A DNA stretch of 64,000 nt from Vibrio barjaei (GTDB lineage: Bacteria; Pseudomonadota; Gammaproteobacteria; Enterobacterales; Vibrionaceae): assembly GCF_001639065.2 (NCBI RefSeq), contig NZ_LQXO02000033.1, positions 62,001-126,000 of the forward strand, in the 5' to 3' direction. The position numbers and the translations under genes are program-made. How positions within the stretch are numbered: position 1 is the stretch's first letter; each line of letters begins with the position of its first letter. Below are positions 17,695-26,565 of the stretch, piece by piece. Under the pieces are notes generated by a model. That model was not told where the DNA came from. It worked only from the letters and a program-made list of their open reading frames with translations, and ran no database searches.

Positions 17695-19977
17695 ATGAGC
17701 TCTCTGAGAAGAAAATGGATAAGTGACCCTGCATTCAAAATGTTTAAGAAGGTATTGCCACCACTATCGGCAACCGAGAAAGAAGCAATGGAAGCAGGGA
17801 GCGTATGGTGGGATGGAGAGTTATTCTCTGGAACGCCTAACTTTAAAACACTGCACCAGTACCCTAAGCCGACGCTGTCAGCAGAAGAGCAGTCCTTTAT
17901 GGACAATGAGCTTGAAACACTGCTAGAGATGCTAGATGACAACAAAATCGTGAAAGAAGACCGCGATTTACCGAAAGAAGTATGGGAATACTTGCGTAAA
18001 GAGCGTTTCTTTTCTCTCATTATCTCTAAAAAGTTTGGCGGTAGAGAGTTCTCGCCACTAGCGAACTCTACCATTGTAACTAAAATTGCGACTCGCAGTA
18101 TTAGTGCTGCCGTATCCGTGATGGTTCCAAACTCACTAGGCCCGGGTGAGCTTCTGTCTCACTACGGAACGCAAGAGCAGAAAGATTATTGGTTGCCACG
18201 CTTGGCTGACGGTACTGATATCCCATGTTTCGCATTGACGGGCCCTGAAGCGGGTTCTGACGCTGGCGGTATCCCAGATAAAGGTATCGTGTGTTATGGC
18301 GAGCATGAAGGCAAAGAAGTATTAGGGATTCGCCTTAATTGGAATAAGCGTTATATCACGCTTGCACCAGTTGCGACTGTGTTGGGTCTCGCTTTCAAAT
18401 TGCACGATCCCGACAAACTTATGGGTGACAAAGAAGATATCGGTATCACTTGTGCACTGATTCCAGCAGACCATAAAGGTGTTGAGATCGGTGAGCGTCA
18501 TGACCCATTGCATTTGGCATTCATGAACGGTCCGACACGTGGTAAAGATGTATTTATCCCAATGGATTGGCTGATTGGTGGTCAAGAGTATGCTGGTCGT
18601 GGATGGAGAATGTTGGTTGAATGTCTGTCCGCAGGTCGAGGTATCTCACTTCCAGCACTAGGTACCGCTATTGGACACCTAACAACACGAACAACGGGTG
18701 CTTACGCTTATGTTCGTAAACAGTTTGGTATGTCTATCGGTAAGTTTGAGGGTGTAGCAGAAGCTATGGGCCGTATTGGTGGCCTAACCTATCTACTTGA
18801 AGCAACTCGAACGTTAACGACTACCTCGCTGGATATGGGTGAAAAACCAGGAATCGTTACCGCGATTGCCAAATACCATATGACTGAGATGGCACGTACT
18901 ATTCTCAATGACTCTATGGATATTCACGCTGGACGTGCCATCCAAGATGGTCCTATGAACTACCTTGCTTCGAGCTATTTGGGTATCCCGGTAGCAATCA
19001 CAGTAGAAGGTGCGAACATCCTCACTCGTAACTTGATGATCTTTGGTCAGGGCGCAACACGTTGTCATCCATATGTCCTCAAAGAGATGGAGGCAGCAGC
19101 CAACCCAGATGAGAAGCAGGCTGCTGAGGACTTTGATAAGTTATTGTTCAAACATGTTGGCCATGCAACTAAAAACACCTTGGGTGCCTTTACCGCAGCA
19201 TTAACAGGTTCGGCATTTGTCGGTGCTCATATGAGTGGTCCAACGAAACGTTACTACAAAGACCTAACTCGACTAAGTAAAGCCCTAGCAGTAAGTGCAG
19301 ACTTTGCCATGTTGACACTAGGCGGTGATCTGAAACGTAAAGAGATGATCTCAGCACGTTTAGGTGATGGTCTTGCTTACCTGTTCATGGCTTCCGCAGC
19401 TTTGAAGAAATATGAAGACGATGGTCGTCAACAAGCAGATTTAGATTACGTTCATTACTCGGTTCAACACTGTTTCTACCATGCGGCGAAGTCACTGAAC
19501 GAGGCGTATCGTAACTTCCCGGCAAGATGGGCTGGGGTGACTTTGAAAGGGCTGCTATTCCCAATTGGCAACCATTTCGAGAAACCATCTGACAACCTAG
19601 CGTTGAAACTCGCGAAAAGCATGATGGTACCGGGTGCGCATCGTGATCGCCTGACTCACCTATGTTACATCGGGCCTAAAGAGGACGATAATGTCGGTCT
19701 TATGGAAAACGCCTTTATCGCGATGTACAACATTCGTGACCTAGAGAAAAAGCTATTTGTTGGTGTGAAAGAAGGCAAAGTAGCGAAGAAAGGTCTGTTG
19801 GAAGAGCGATTGAATCAAGCGATTGAAGCTAATGTTCTGACTGAAGAAGAAGTAGCTAGAATTCGTGAAGCGGATGCACTTCGCTACAAAGCGATTCAAG
19901 TTGACCACTTTAGCCATGATATGTCTGAAGTAAGAACGCACTCAGAGTCCAAGCCAAAGTTGAATAGTGTTGCCTAA
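17695..19977 (+). CDS. fadE: acyl-CoA dehydrogenase FadE
   Basis: A 760-residue, large-type acyl-CoA dehydrogenase that catalyses the first step of beta-oxidation, using FAD. E. coli FadE is 814 residues. Diagnostic segments are FGGREFSPLANS, PNSLGPGELLSHYGT, ALTGPEAGSDAGGIPD, RGISLPALGTA, and the VEGANILTRNLMIFGQGA stretch near the catalytic glutamate. An AAGGATAGG ribosome site precedes the ATG. It is the second gene after psrA and has a strong terminator. In V. cholerae a fadE of this type is reported as a FadR- and small-RNA-controlled gene, which fits the FadR-like site upstream. Confidence 0.95.
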   Translation: MSSLRRKWISDPAFKMFKKVLPPLSATEKEAMEAGSVWWDGELFSGTPNFKTLHQYPKPTLSAEEQSFMDNELETLLEMLDDNKIVKEDRDLPKEVWEYLRKERFFSLIISKKFGGREFSPLANSTIVTKIATRSISAAVSVMVPNSLGPGELLSHYGTQEQKDYWLPRLADGTDIPCFALTGPEAGSDAGGIPDKGIVCYGEHEGKEVLGIRLNWNKRYITLAPVATVLGLAFKLHDPDKLMGDKEDIGITCALIPADHKGVEIGERHDPLHLAFMNGPTRGKDVFIPMDWLIGGQEYAGRGWRMLVECLSAGRGISLPALGTAIGHLTTRTTGAYAYVRKQFGMSIGKFEGVAEAMGRIGGLTYLLEATRTLTTTSLDMGEKPGIVTAIAKYHMTEMARTILNDSMDIHAGRAIQDGPMNYLASSYLGIPVAITVEGANILTRNLMIFGQGATRCHPYVLKEMEAAANPDEKQAAEDFDKLLFKHVGHATKNTLGAFTAALTGSAFVGAHMSGPTKRYYKDLTRLSKALAVSADFAMLTLGGDLKRKEMISARLGDGLAYLFMASAALKKYEDDGRQQADLDYVHYSVQHCFYHAAKSLNEAYRNFPARWAGVTLKGLLFPIGNHFEKPSDNLALKLAKSMMVPGAHRDRLTHLCYIGPKEDDNVGLMENAFIAMYNIRDLEKKLFVGVKEGKVAKKGLLEERLNQAIEANVLTEEEVARIREADALRYKAIQVDHFSHDMSEVRTHSESKPKLNSVA

Positions 19978-20006
19978 CTAGGACAAAAACTATTCTTGTT
20001 AACAGC

Positions 20007-20039
20007 AAAAAGCGCCTTTTTATAGGGCGCTTTTTTTTT
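20007..20039 (+). terminator. psrA-fadE terminator
   Basis: Hairpin AAAAAGCGCC / GGGCGCTTTTT with a loop of about 7 bases, then a run of nine T, just past the fadE stop. Confidence 0.85.
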
Positions 20040-20164
20040 AGAAATCGAGGATTAGGCGCCGAAAGTGCTCCAACCACTTAGAAAATTCAAGGAAATTGAC
20101 AGAAATAAGATGCGAACTGGGATTGAAACTCTTATCCTACTAGGGATTTTTTGAGGAACTGAAT

Positions 20165-21367
20165 ATGATCATCAAACCAAGAATTCGTGGATTTATTTGT
20201 ACCACTACTCACCCAGTAGGTTGTGAAGCAAACGTAAAAGAACAAATCGCTTATACCAAAGCTCAAGGCCCAATTGCAAACGCGCCAAAGCGTGTACTTG
20301 TTGTTGGTTCTTCTAGTGGTTATGGCCTGTCTTCTCGTATCGCTGCGGCATTCGGTGGTGGTGCGGCGACAATCGGCGTATTTTTCGAAAAACCAGGCAC
20401 AGAGCGTAAGCCTGGTACAGCAGGTTTCTATAACTCTGCTGCTTTTGACAAGCTAGCAAAAGAAGAAGGCTTGTACTCGAAGAGCATCAACGGTGATGCT
20501 TTCTCTAATGAAGCAAAACAAAAAGTTATTGATTTAATCAAAGAAGATCTTGGTCAAATCGACATGGTGGTTTACTCATTGGCTTCTCCAGTACGTAAGC
20601 TTCCAGAAACGGGTGAGCTAATTCGTTCATCGCTAAAACCAATTGGTGAGACTTACACTTCTACAGCGGTAGACACAAACTCAGATAGTATCATTGAAGC
20701 AAGTGTTGAGCCTGCGACAGAACAGGAGATTGAAGATACTGTTACTGTAATGGGCGGCCAAGATTGGGAGCTATGGGTTAACGCGCTATCAGATGCCGGC
20801 GTACTTGCAGACGGATGTAAGACGGTGGCGTACTCATACATTGGTACTGAGCTGACATGGCCTATCTATTGGGAAGGCGCATTAGGTAAAGCAAAAATGG
20901 ACCTAGATCGTGCAGCTACTGAGCTTAACGACAAGTTGGCTAAAACGGGTGGTAGTGCGAATGTAGCGGTTCTTAAGTCTGTTGTGACTCAAGCAAGCTC
21001 GGCAATTCCTGTTATGCCTCTTTATATCGCAATGGTATTTAAGAAGATGCGTGAAGAGGGTATCCACGAGGGCTGTATGGAGCAGATCTTCCGTATGTTC
21101 TCTCAGCGTCTTTACAAAGCCGACGGTAGCGCTGCAGAGGTCGATGAAAAGAATCGTCTACGTCTAGATGACTGGGAACTGCGTGATGACATCCAGAAGC
21201 ACTGTGCAGAGCTTTGGCCACAAATCACAACTGAAAATCTGAAAGAGCTAACTGACTACGTTGAGTACAAAGAAGAGTTCTTGAAGCTGTTTGGTTTCGG
21301 TGTTGACGGTGTGGACTACGATGCAGATGTATCACCACTCGTAGAGTTTGATGTTATCGACCTATAA
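20165..21367 (+). CDS. fabV: enoyl-ACP reductase FabV (NADH)
   Basis: A 400-residue trans-2-enoyl-ACP reductase of the FabV class, the last step of each fatty-acid elongation cycle. The Rossmann motif [21 protein letters not shown] spans about 47-66. The catalytic pair Tyr235-X8-Lys244 is in place ([17 protein letters not shown]). FabV enzymes are known for low sensitivity to triclosan compared with FabI. The ATG has a GAGGAAC ribosome site. It sits right after the psrA-fadE terminator and has its own strong terminator, so it is controlled separately despite the metabolic link. Confidence 0.97.
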   Translation: MIIKPRIRGFICTTTHPVGCEANVKEQIAYTKAQGPIANAPKRVLVVGSSSGYGLSSRIAAAFGGGAATIGVFFEKPGTERKPGTAGFYNSAAFDKLAKEEGLYSKSINGDAFSNEAKQKVIDLIKEDLGQIDMVVYSLASPVRKLPETGELIRSSLKPIGETYTSTAVDTNSDSIIEASVEPATEQEIEDTVTVMGGQDWELWVNALSDAGVLADGCKTVAYSYIGTELTWPIYWEGALGKAKMDLDRAATELNDKLAKTGGSANVAVLKSVVTQASSAIPVMPLYIAMVFKKMREEGIHEGCMEQIFRMFSQRLYKADGSAAEVDEKNRLRLDDWELRDDIQKHCAELWPQITTENLKELTDYVEYKEEFLKLFGFGVDGVDYDADVSPLVEFDVIDL

Positions 21368-21388
21368 TCGGGGCATTCGCTGATGATG

Positions 21389-21416
21389 AAAAGGGGCGCT
21401 TTATGCGCCCCTTTTT
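21389..21416 (+). terminator. fabV terminator
   Basis: Hairpin with arms GGGGCGC and GCGCCCC around a five-base loop, A-run before and T-run after. Confidence 0.85.
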
Positions 21417-21483
21417 GCTGTTTGTTGTAATAGAAACAGCAGCTTCTATAGAACCGTTGTCCTAGAGCTTTTGTTACAAAAGA

Positions 21484-23166
21484 CTAGGACAAGATGATAA
21501 GTATGGTACCTGCTAGTGTCATCAGTATATTAGCAATAGCATAAGTGCCCGCATAACCAAGAGCCGGTATAGTTGAGCGTGCGTGTTCATTAACAACATC
21601 CATAGCTGGTGCGCAAGTTCGTGCACCCACAATCGCACCTATCAACAACGCTCGGTTCATTTTCAGAATGTACGCTCCAACAAGGTAAGCCAAAACAACA
21701 GGTACAACGCTAACTAAGAAAGCTATCGCTATGACCTGAGGACCGACTTGAGTTAAGTGCTCAAACATCTTACCGCCCGCGCTCAAGCCAATACCAACCA
21801 TAAAGAACATCAAGCCGAGATCTTTGACCATGTTCAAGGCCCCCTGAGGAACGTAACCAAAGGTAGGGTGGTTGGCTCTTAAGAAACCGAGCGTGATCCC
21901 TGCAAGCAAAAGACCTACAGCGTTACCTAGACCAAACGAAACTTGTCCAAAGGTCATGGTAATCAACCCAAACATAATGCCGAGAATAAAGAAGCTACAA
22001 AACGCAAGCAGGTCGGCCATTTGACTGTGGATCGAGATGAAACCAATTTTCTCTGCAAGGCCATGTACACGACTCTTTTCACCACTAACTTGAAGAATGT
22101 CCCCTTTTGCGAGCACGATATTGGCATCCATTGGCATTTCAATTTGCGCTCGAACGACTCGGTTGAGGAAACAGCCATACTCGGAAAGATTTAGGTTAGA
22201 TAAGCTCTTTCCAGCAATGTTGTCACTTTTTACTACGATCTCTTCTTCAACGATTCGTAGGTCTAGCAAATTGCGGTCGAATACTTCTTTACCGTTGCGG
22301 AAGCTAGGGTCTAGACGAGCGTGACTATCTGGGAAGCCAACTAAGGCAATTTCATCGCCTTCTTGCAAAATAGCATCGCCATCTGGGTGAGCCAAGATAC
22401 CGTTACGGCGAATTCGCTCTATATAGCAGCCAGTTTGGCGATAAATACCCAACTCACGCAAGTTTTTCCCGTCCGTCCAGTCGATAAGCTCTTGTCCGAC
22501 ACGGTAAGCACGAATAATAGGTAGATAGACTTTTCTCTGGCCTGAACCGCCTAACCCCCGTTCTTGCGCGATCTGTTGAGCAGAGTCGTGCAGGTTTTGT
22601 TTTTGCAATTTAGGTAGTAACTTGGCAAGCATGATCATACTGATAAGGCCGATCAGATAAGCCATTGCATAACCTACAGAAAGATTCTCTATAACCAAAG
22701 AGAAGTCCATTCCACGCGGAATCGTCGCAAGTCCTGAATTCAAGGCGTCTTGAGCACCTACTAGTACTGGTGTTGCGGTTAAGGCTCCGGCCATCACACC
22801 TGCGGAAAGACCGTAATCAAGTCCTAAGTAGTGGCTAGCAAAGTAGGTCACTGTCAGTGCGGTGACCAACACCACAAGACTGAGAATCAGATAATGTTTT
22901 CCGTCACGGAAAAAGATGCCAAAGAAGTTTGGACCAGCTTCAATACCCACACAGTAGATAAACAGCATAAAGCCGATGGTCAGGGCTTCTGCATTAAAAC
23001 TGAAACCTAAATGTCCCATGACGAGAGAGGCAATTAAAACACCAATAGAGTTGCCGAGTTGAAGATTACCAAAGCGAATTTTGCCAAAAGCAAGGCCAAT
23101 CGCTAAGGCGACAAAGATGAGAAGAATCGGGTTTTGATCTAGCAAATTTACTACGTCGATATTCAC
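21484..23166 (-). CDS. ybjL: YbjL-type transporter (AAE family)
   Basis: A 560-residue membrane protein of the aspartate:alanine-exchanger-like family, very similar in length and motif to E. coli YbjL (561 residues). Two YidE/YbjL membrane halves (about 1-180 and 380-560) flank two regulator-of-K+-conductance C domains (TrkA_C, about 205-375). Landmarks are [17 protein letters not shown] and [16 protein letters not shown] in the first half and [14 protein letters not shown] in the second. The start is GTG at 23164-23166, chosen because [12 protein letters not shown] matches the family start. Substrate unknown. Confidence 0.88.
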   Translation of the reverse strand: MNIDVVNLLDQNPILLIFVALAIGLAFGKIRFGNLQLGNSIGVLIASLVMGHLGFSFNAEALTIGFMLFIYCVGIEAGPNFFGIFFRDGKHYLILSLVVLVTALTVTYFASHYLGLDYGLSAGVMAGALTATPVLVGAQDALNSGLATIPRGMDFSLVIENLSVGYAMAYLIGLISMIMLAKLLPKLQKQNLHDSAQQIAQERGLGGSGQRKVYLPIIRAYRVGQELIDWTDGKNLRELGIYRQTGCYIERIRRNGILAHPDGDAILQEGDEIALVGFPDSHARLDPSFRNGKEVFDRNLLDLRIVEEEIVVKSDNIAGKSLSNLNLSEYGCFLNRVVRAQIEMPMDANIVLAKGDILQVSGEKSRVHGLAEKIGFISIHSQMADLLAFCSFFILGIMFGLITMTFGQVSFGLGNAVGLLLAGITLGFLRANHPTFGYVPQGALNMVKDLGLMFFMVGIGLSAGGKMFEHLTQVGPQVIAIAFLVSVVPVVLAYLVGAYILKMNRALLIGAIVGARTCAPAMDVVNEHARSTIPALGYAGTYAIANILMTLAGTILIILS

Positions 23167-23350
23167 TGTATGTAGCTGCTCGAAGAGGCTTAAGTTGAGA
23201 TTAATAAAGTGTGGCGATTGTAGCCGAAATAATCAAAAAGATAAGTGATTTTTTTTATGTTTTACTATTAGATTACGTATTTCTATCCTAATCCAGACAA
23301 AGCCTGACATTCGATGACAGTCTTGATGAAAACGGATGCAGCTCGCAAAT

Positions 23351-23377
23351 AAAAAAGCCAGCTGATATCAGCTGGCT
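23351..23377 (-). terminator. grxA terminator
   Basis: Perfect 22-base palindrome AGCCAGCTGATATCAGCTGGCT at 23356-23377, with a run of T on the minus strand. Confidence 0.8.
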
Positions 23378-23420
23378 ATTGAGACTCTTTTTTCAACTAT
23401 ACTATTGATAGTGCAGACGA

Positions 23421-23687
23421 TTATTCGTCAAAAAGGCCAAGATTTTCTTTAGCGTAGGCTTCGAATTCAGTACAGCCGCCAATGTGCTCTTGGTCAATGA
23501 AGATTTGAGGTACTGTTTCAACAGGTTTACCTACAGTTTTCTCTAAATCTGCTTTTGAGATACCTTCTGCATGGATATCAACGTAACGGTAGTTAAAATC
23601 GTCACGTTTTTCTTTTAGCTTTTCAGCGTGCTCTTTTGCACGAACACAGAATGGACAACCTGGGCGACCAAAAATCACTACGAACAT
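23421..23687 (-). CDS. grxA: glutaredoxin 1
   Basis: An 88-residue glutaredoxin with the dithiol active site CPFC (residues 11-14) in FGRPGCPFCVRAK. The glutathione-site TVPQIFID and the GG motif (IGGCTEFEAY) follow. It reduces disulphides such as ribonucleotide reductase with glutathione in the cytoplasm, and E. coli grxA is OxyR-controlled; no OxyR site is claimed here. Monocistronic, with its own terminator. Start has a AAGGAGA-type ribosome site. Confidence 0.95.
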   Translation of the reverse strand: MFVVIFGRPGCPFCVRAKEHAEKLKEKRDDFNYRYVDIHAEGISKADLEKTVGKPVETVPQIFIDQEHIGGCTEFEAYAKENLGLFDE

Positions 23688-24096
23688 TGACTTTCTCCTT
23701 GAAGATTAAACTTTTTCTGAGCATCTAAAGAGACCAAGTCTCAGCTCTTGCATATTGTTGGAAACCACTATGCCTCAAGATGAAAAGGAAATAAAGTGGC
23801 AAATCCCACTTGCTCTAATAGGTGAAAACTATCAGAGCACAATTTACTCAGTTAGATGCAAAGTTGAACATAACGGAGTGTGATTTATGGCAAAGTTGTC
23901 GATATAAAATAGAGCAAAAACTAAGTAGCTTGGTTTAAATCAAGTTTTTGCAGCAAAGGAAACTGCATGCTTATCGAAGCTTTTCTTTTCTATGTTTGCA
24001 CTACCAATAAGACTCACACCTAGAGTATTTGTATTGCTAGTTTCATAGGCAATGGTTTGATTAGTGAGTCGCATGGTATACCTAAAGGATATTGGT
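23688..24096. other. gene-free spacer between grxA and the alcohol dehydrogenase
   Basis: No coding region is supported. An imperfect stem (TGCTCT at 23811 with AGAGCA at 23834) and a short repeat AGTGGcaaatCCCACT lie near 23795-23840. These could be part of a structured leader or chance. The GTG at 24064 and ATG at 24073 fall before the preferred start of the next gene. Confidence 0.4.
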
Positions 24097-25323
24097 ATGT
24101 TTCAGTTCATGACGTCTAGTCGTATTATCTTCGGAGAGGGCGCGCTTCAATCTTCCCTCTCAATCATCAATCAATTTGGATACAGTGTGTTGCTGGTGAC
24201 AGGGCAGGAGCGTCAAAGAGCCGACCCTGTGATTCATTACCTTCATAGCCAAAACATGCGTTATCAGCATGTCGCCATTCGTGGTGAGCCTAACATTACC
24301 ATGGTCGAGGAAACGGCAATCATGGGCAGGCGTTTTAAGCCTGACATGGTGGTTGCTATTGGTGGTGGTAGTGTTTTAGATATGGGAAAGGCACTGGCTG
24401 CGATCATTCCTAATCAGGGTGATGTGTACGACTATGTTGAAGTTGTAGGTCGAAATGTGCCATTAAAAACCAAACCTATTCCCATGATCGCGATTCCAAC
24501 AACCGCCAGTACCGGAGCTGAAGTGACCAAGAATGCGGTACTTAAATCTGGGCAAGATAAGGTCAAAGTGAGTCTACGAAGTCCGGATATGTTGCCTGAT
24601 GTGGCGATTGTCGACCCTATTCTAACCTACGGTACCGATGCTTACACTTCGGGTCGGGGCGCAATGGATGCGTTTACTCACTTGATGGAAGCGTACGTTT
24701 GTGGTGAACCCAATCCATTGACCGATATGGTATGTGAAGAAGGTTTGAGACGCCTTAGTTATTCCATTATTTCGGGTTGCAAACAAGATAATCCCAAATC
24801 ACGTGCGGATCTGTCCTTTGCCGCTATGCTCGGTGGGATGGCGATAACTAATGCTAAATTGGGGGCCGCTCATGGTCTTGCCTCAGCGCTTGGTGGAAAA
24901 ATCACCGCGCCGCATAGCGTGATTACCGCGCGACTTGCTCCACATGTTATGACTGAAAACATTAAAGCAGCGAAAAGGGCAGGGCGCAGTGACGTGTTGA
25001 ATCGATACCGAAATATGGCTCAAATTCTTACTGGACGAACCAATGCCAGTATTGAAGACAGCGTGTTATGGGTGAATATGATTCTCGAAAGGCTTGAGCT
25101 GCCACAATTGTCCGAGTTTGGCGTTTGTAATACGTCTTTCGAGCAGGTCGCTGCTGATGCGATGAAGTCTGTAGCTATTAAAGGTAACCCTATACCATTA
25201 ACCGAAGACAGACTTATTTTTATCCTGAATCAAGTGTGTCAATGCCAGTGCGATGGACATCCGCCAACCCATGAAGACGCAAACCAAGTAGAAATTCGCA
25301 ATAATCCCGTTGAAACAGATTAA
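24097..25323 (+). CDS. iron-containing alcohol dehydrogenase
   Basis: A 408-residue group III alcohol dehydrogenase. The NAD-binding motif is GGGSVLDMGK (89-98), followed by IPTTASTGAEVTKNAV. The four metal ligands expected in the family are present: Asp191, His195, His259 and His273 (GAMDAFTHLMEAY, AAHG, APHS). ATG at 24097 is chosen because AAAGGA lies 8 bases upstream; the frame is open back to 24064. Members reduce aldehydes or oxidise alcohols, lactaldehyde or butanol; the substrate here is unknown. Monocistronic. Confidence 0.9.
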   Translation: MFQFMTSSRIIFGEGALQSSLSIINQFGYSVLLVTGQERQRADPVIHYLHSQNMRYQHVAIRGEPNITMVEETAIMGRRFKPDMVVAIGGGSVLDMGKALAAIIPNQGDVYDYVEVVGRNVPLKTKPIPMIAIPTTASTGAEVTKNAVLKSGQDKVKVSLRSPDMLPDVAIVDPILTYGTDAYTSGRGAMDAFTHLMEAYVCGEPNPLTDMVCEEGLRRLSYSIISGCKQDNPKSRADLSFAAMLGGMAITNAKLGAAHGLASALGGKITAPHSVITARLAPHVMTENIKAAKRAGRSDVLNRYRNMAQILTGRTNASIEDSVLWVNMILERLELPQLSEFGVCNTSFEQVAADAMKSVAIKGNPIPLTEDRLIFILNQVCQCQCDGHPPTHEDANQVEIRNNPVETD

Positions 25324-25331
25324 CGAGCAAT

Positions 25332-25359
25332 AAAAAAGAGGCCATTGGCCTCTTTTTTT
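25332..25359. terminator. bidirectional terminator
   Basis: GAGGCC-ATT-GGCCTC (25338-25352) flanked by A and T runs. It serves both the alcohol dehydrogenase (plus) and hexR (minus). Confidence 0.8.
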
Positions 25360-25375
25360 AACAAATTTTCTATTA

Positions 25376-26230
25376 CTAGTAATTAGGCATTTTGTTGTAG
25401 CGAGAATCCTTTAATGCTTCTTTCACGCGCTTTAGATTGTCTCTGAAGCCAGAGCCACGACGCAATGTAAAGCCTGTAGCTAAGACATCGATGATGGTCA
25501 TCTGTACGACACGGCTAGCCATCGGCATGTAAACGTCAGTGTCTTCTGGTACGTCGACAGTGATAGATAATGAACTGGCCTTATCTAACGGCGAGTCTTT
25601 TGCGGTAACGGCGATAACCGTTGCACCGTTCTCTCTTGCAAGGTGAGCAATTTCAACTTGGCTCTTAGTACGACCTGTATGAGAAATCAGTACGATAACA
25701 TCGTTGTCAGAACAGTTGATGCAGCTCATACGTTGCATTACTACGTCTTCGTAACAAGAGATAGGAATGTTGAAACGGATAAACTTGTTTTGAGCATCTC
25801 GAGCAACCGATGAGGAAGCACCTAGACCAAAGAAAGAGATTCGCTTTGCTTGAGTCAGCAAGTCAACCGCACGGTTGATTTGCATCGGATCTAGGCTGTT
25901 TTTAGCAACGTCCAAGCATGCCATTGTCGACTCAAAAATCTTGTGAGTATAGGCATCTGGGCCGTCGTCTTCTTCGACGTTACGATTCACATAAGGTGTA
26001 CCATTCGCCAAACTTTGTGCGAGGTGCAGTTTAAAGTCTGGGAAACCTTTGGTGTCTAAACGACGGCAGAAGCGGTTAACAGTTGGCTCACTAACATCCG
26101 CCATCTTAGCGAGTGTCGCGATACTCGAGTGTATGGCAGTCTGGGGGGATGCCATAATAACTTCAGCAACCTTACGTTCAGATTTACTGAAGTTCTCTAA
26201 ATTTTTTTGGACTTTCTCTAGTGTATTCAT
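25376..26230 (-). CDS. hexR: HexR, RpiR-family carbon-metabolism regulator
   Basis: A 284-residue protein closely matching E. coli HexR (289 residues). An RpiR-type helix-turn-helix (about 1-77; ANVSEPTVNRFCRR-like) precedes an SIS sugar-phosphate-binding domain with FFGLGASSSVARDA and VLISHTGRTKSQVE. HexR binds KDPG and represses central-carbon genes (zwf, edd, gapA and others). The ATG at 26230 is used; a GTG three codons earlier is the alternative. No ribosome site is strong. No zwf or edd gene lies beside it, and no HexR-type operator was confidently identified. Confidence 0.93.
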   Translation of the reverse strand: MNTLEKVQKNLENFSKSERKVAEVIMASPQTAIHSSIATLAKMADVSEPTVNRFCRRLDTKGFPDFKLHLAQSLANGTPYVNRNVEEDDGPDAYTHKIFESTMACLDVAKNSLDPMQINRAVDLLTQAKRISFFGLGASSSVARDAQNKFIRFNIPISCYEDVVMQRMSCINCSDNDVIVLISHTGRTKSQVEIAHLARENGATVIAVTAKDSPLDKASSLSITVDVPEDTDVYMPMASRVVQMTIIDVLATGFTLRRGSGFRDNLKRVKEALKDSRYNKMPNY

Positions 26231-26565
26231 AGTGTTCACAGGGTAAAGAGAACAACTTGCTGGCGATTCTATTAGTGAAGAGCAAAAGGTAATTTCGCAA
26301 ATCTCAATCTAACATTGAGTTCTTATAGTACGTTAGAAATACGCCAACTCCATGTCCTCAGTATAAACGAAGCAGCATACGAGCTGTAATAAAAGCTCAC
26401 ATGAAATCTTTAGAATATGACAGGCATCAAACAAAAAAATGGAAGAAAAAAACAATTGAAGAAAAAACAGCCAGAAATCGCCAGTTTCTAGCTCGTTTTT
26501 ACCGTATTACTCCCACAAAACAGAAAGAAATTTTCATAACTGCGAGAATGAAATTGATTTCACGT
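26231..26565. other. hexR upstream region, gene-free
   Basis: No gene is supported. An inverted repeat GAGCT...AGCTC spans about 26377-26396. A small frame on the plus strand at 26401-26619 is rejected (see the rejected list). Confidence 0.45.

Noticed and set aside
20096..20124. TTGACA upstream of fabV as a strong promoter
   Set aside because: No good -10 lies at 16-18 bases from it, so the promoter is not called.
23795..23841. Possible structured leader in the grxA/alcohol dehydrogenase gap
   Set aside because: The stems are imperfect and far from the start; no recognised riboswitch core.
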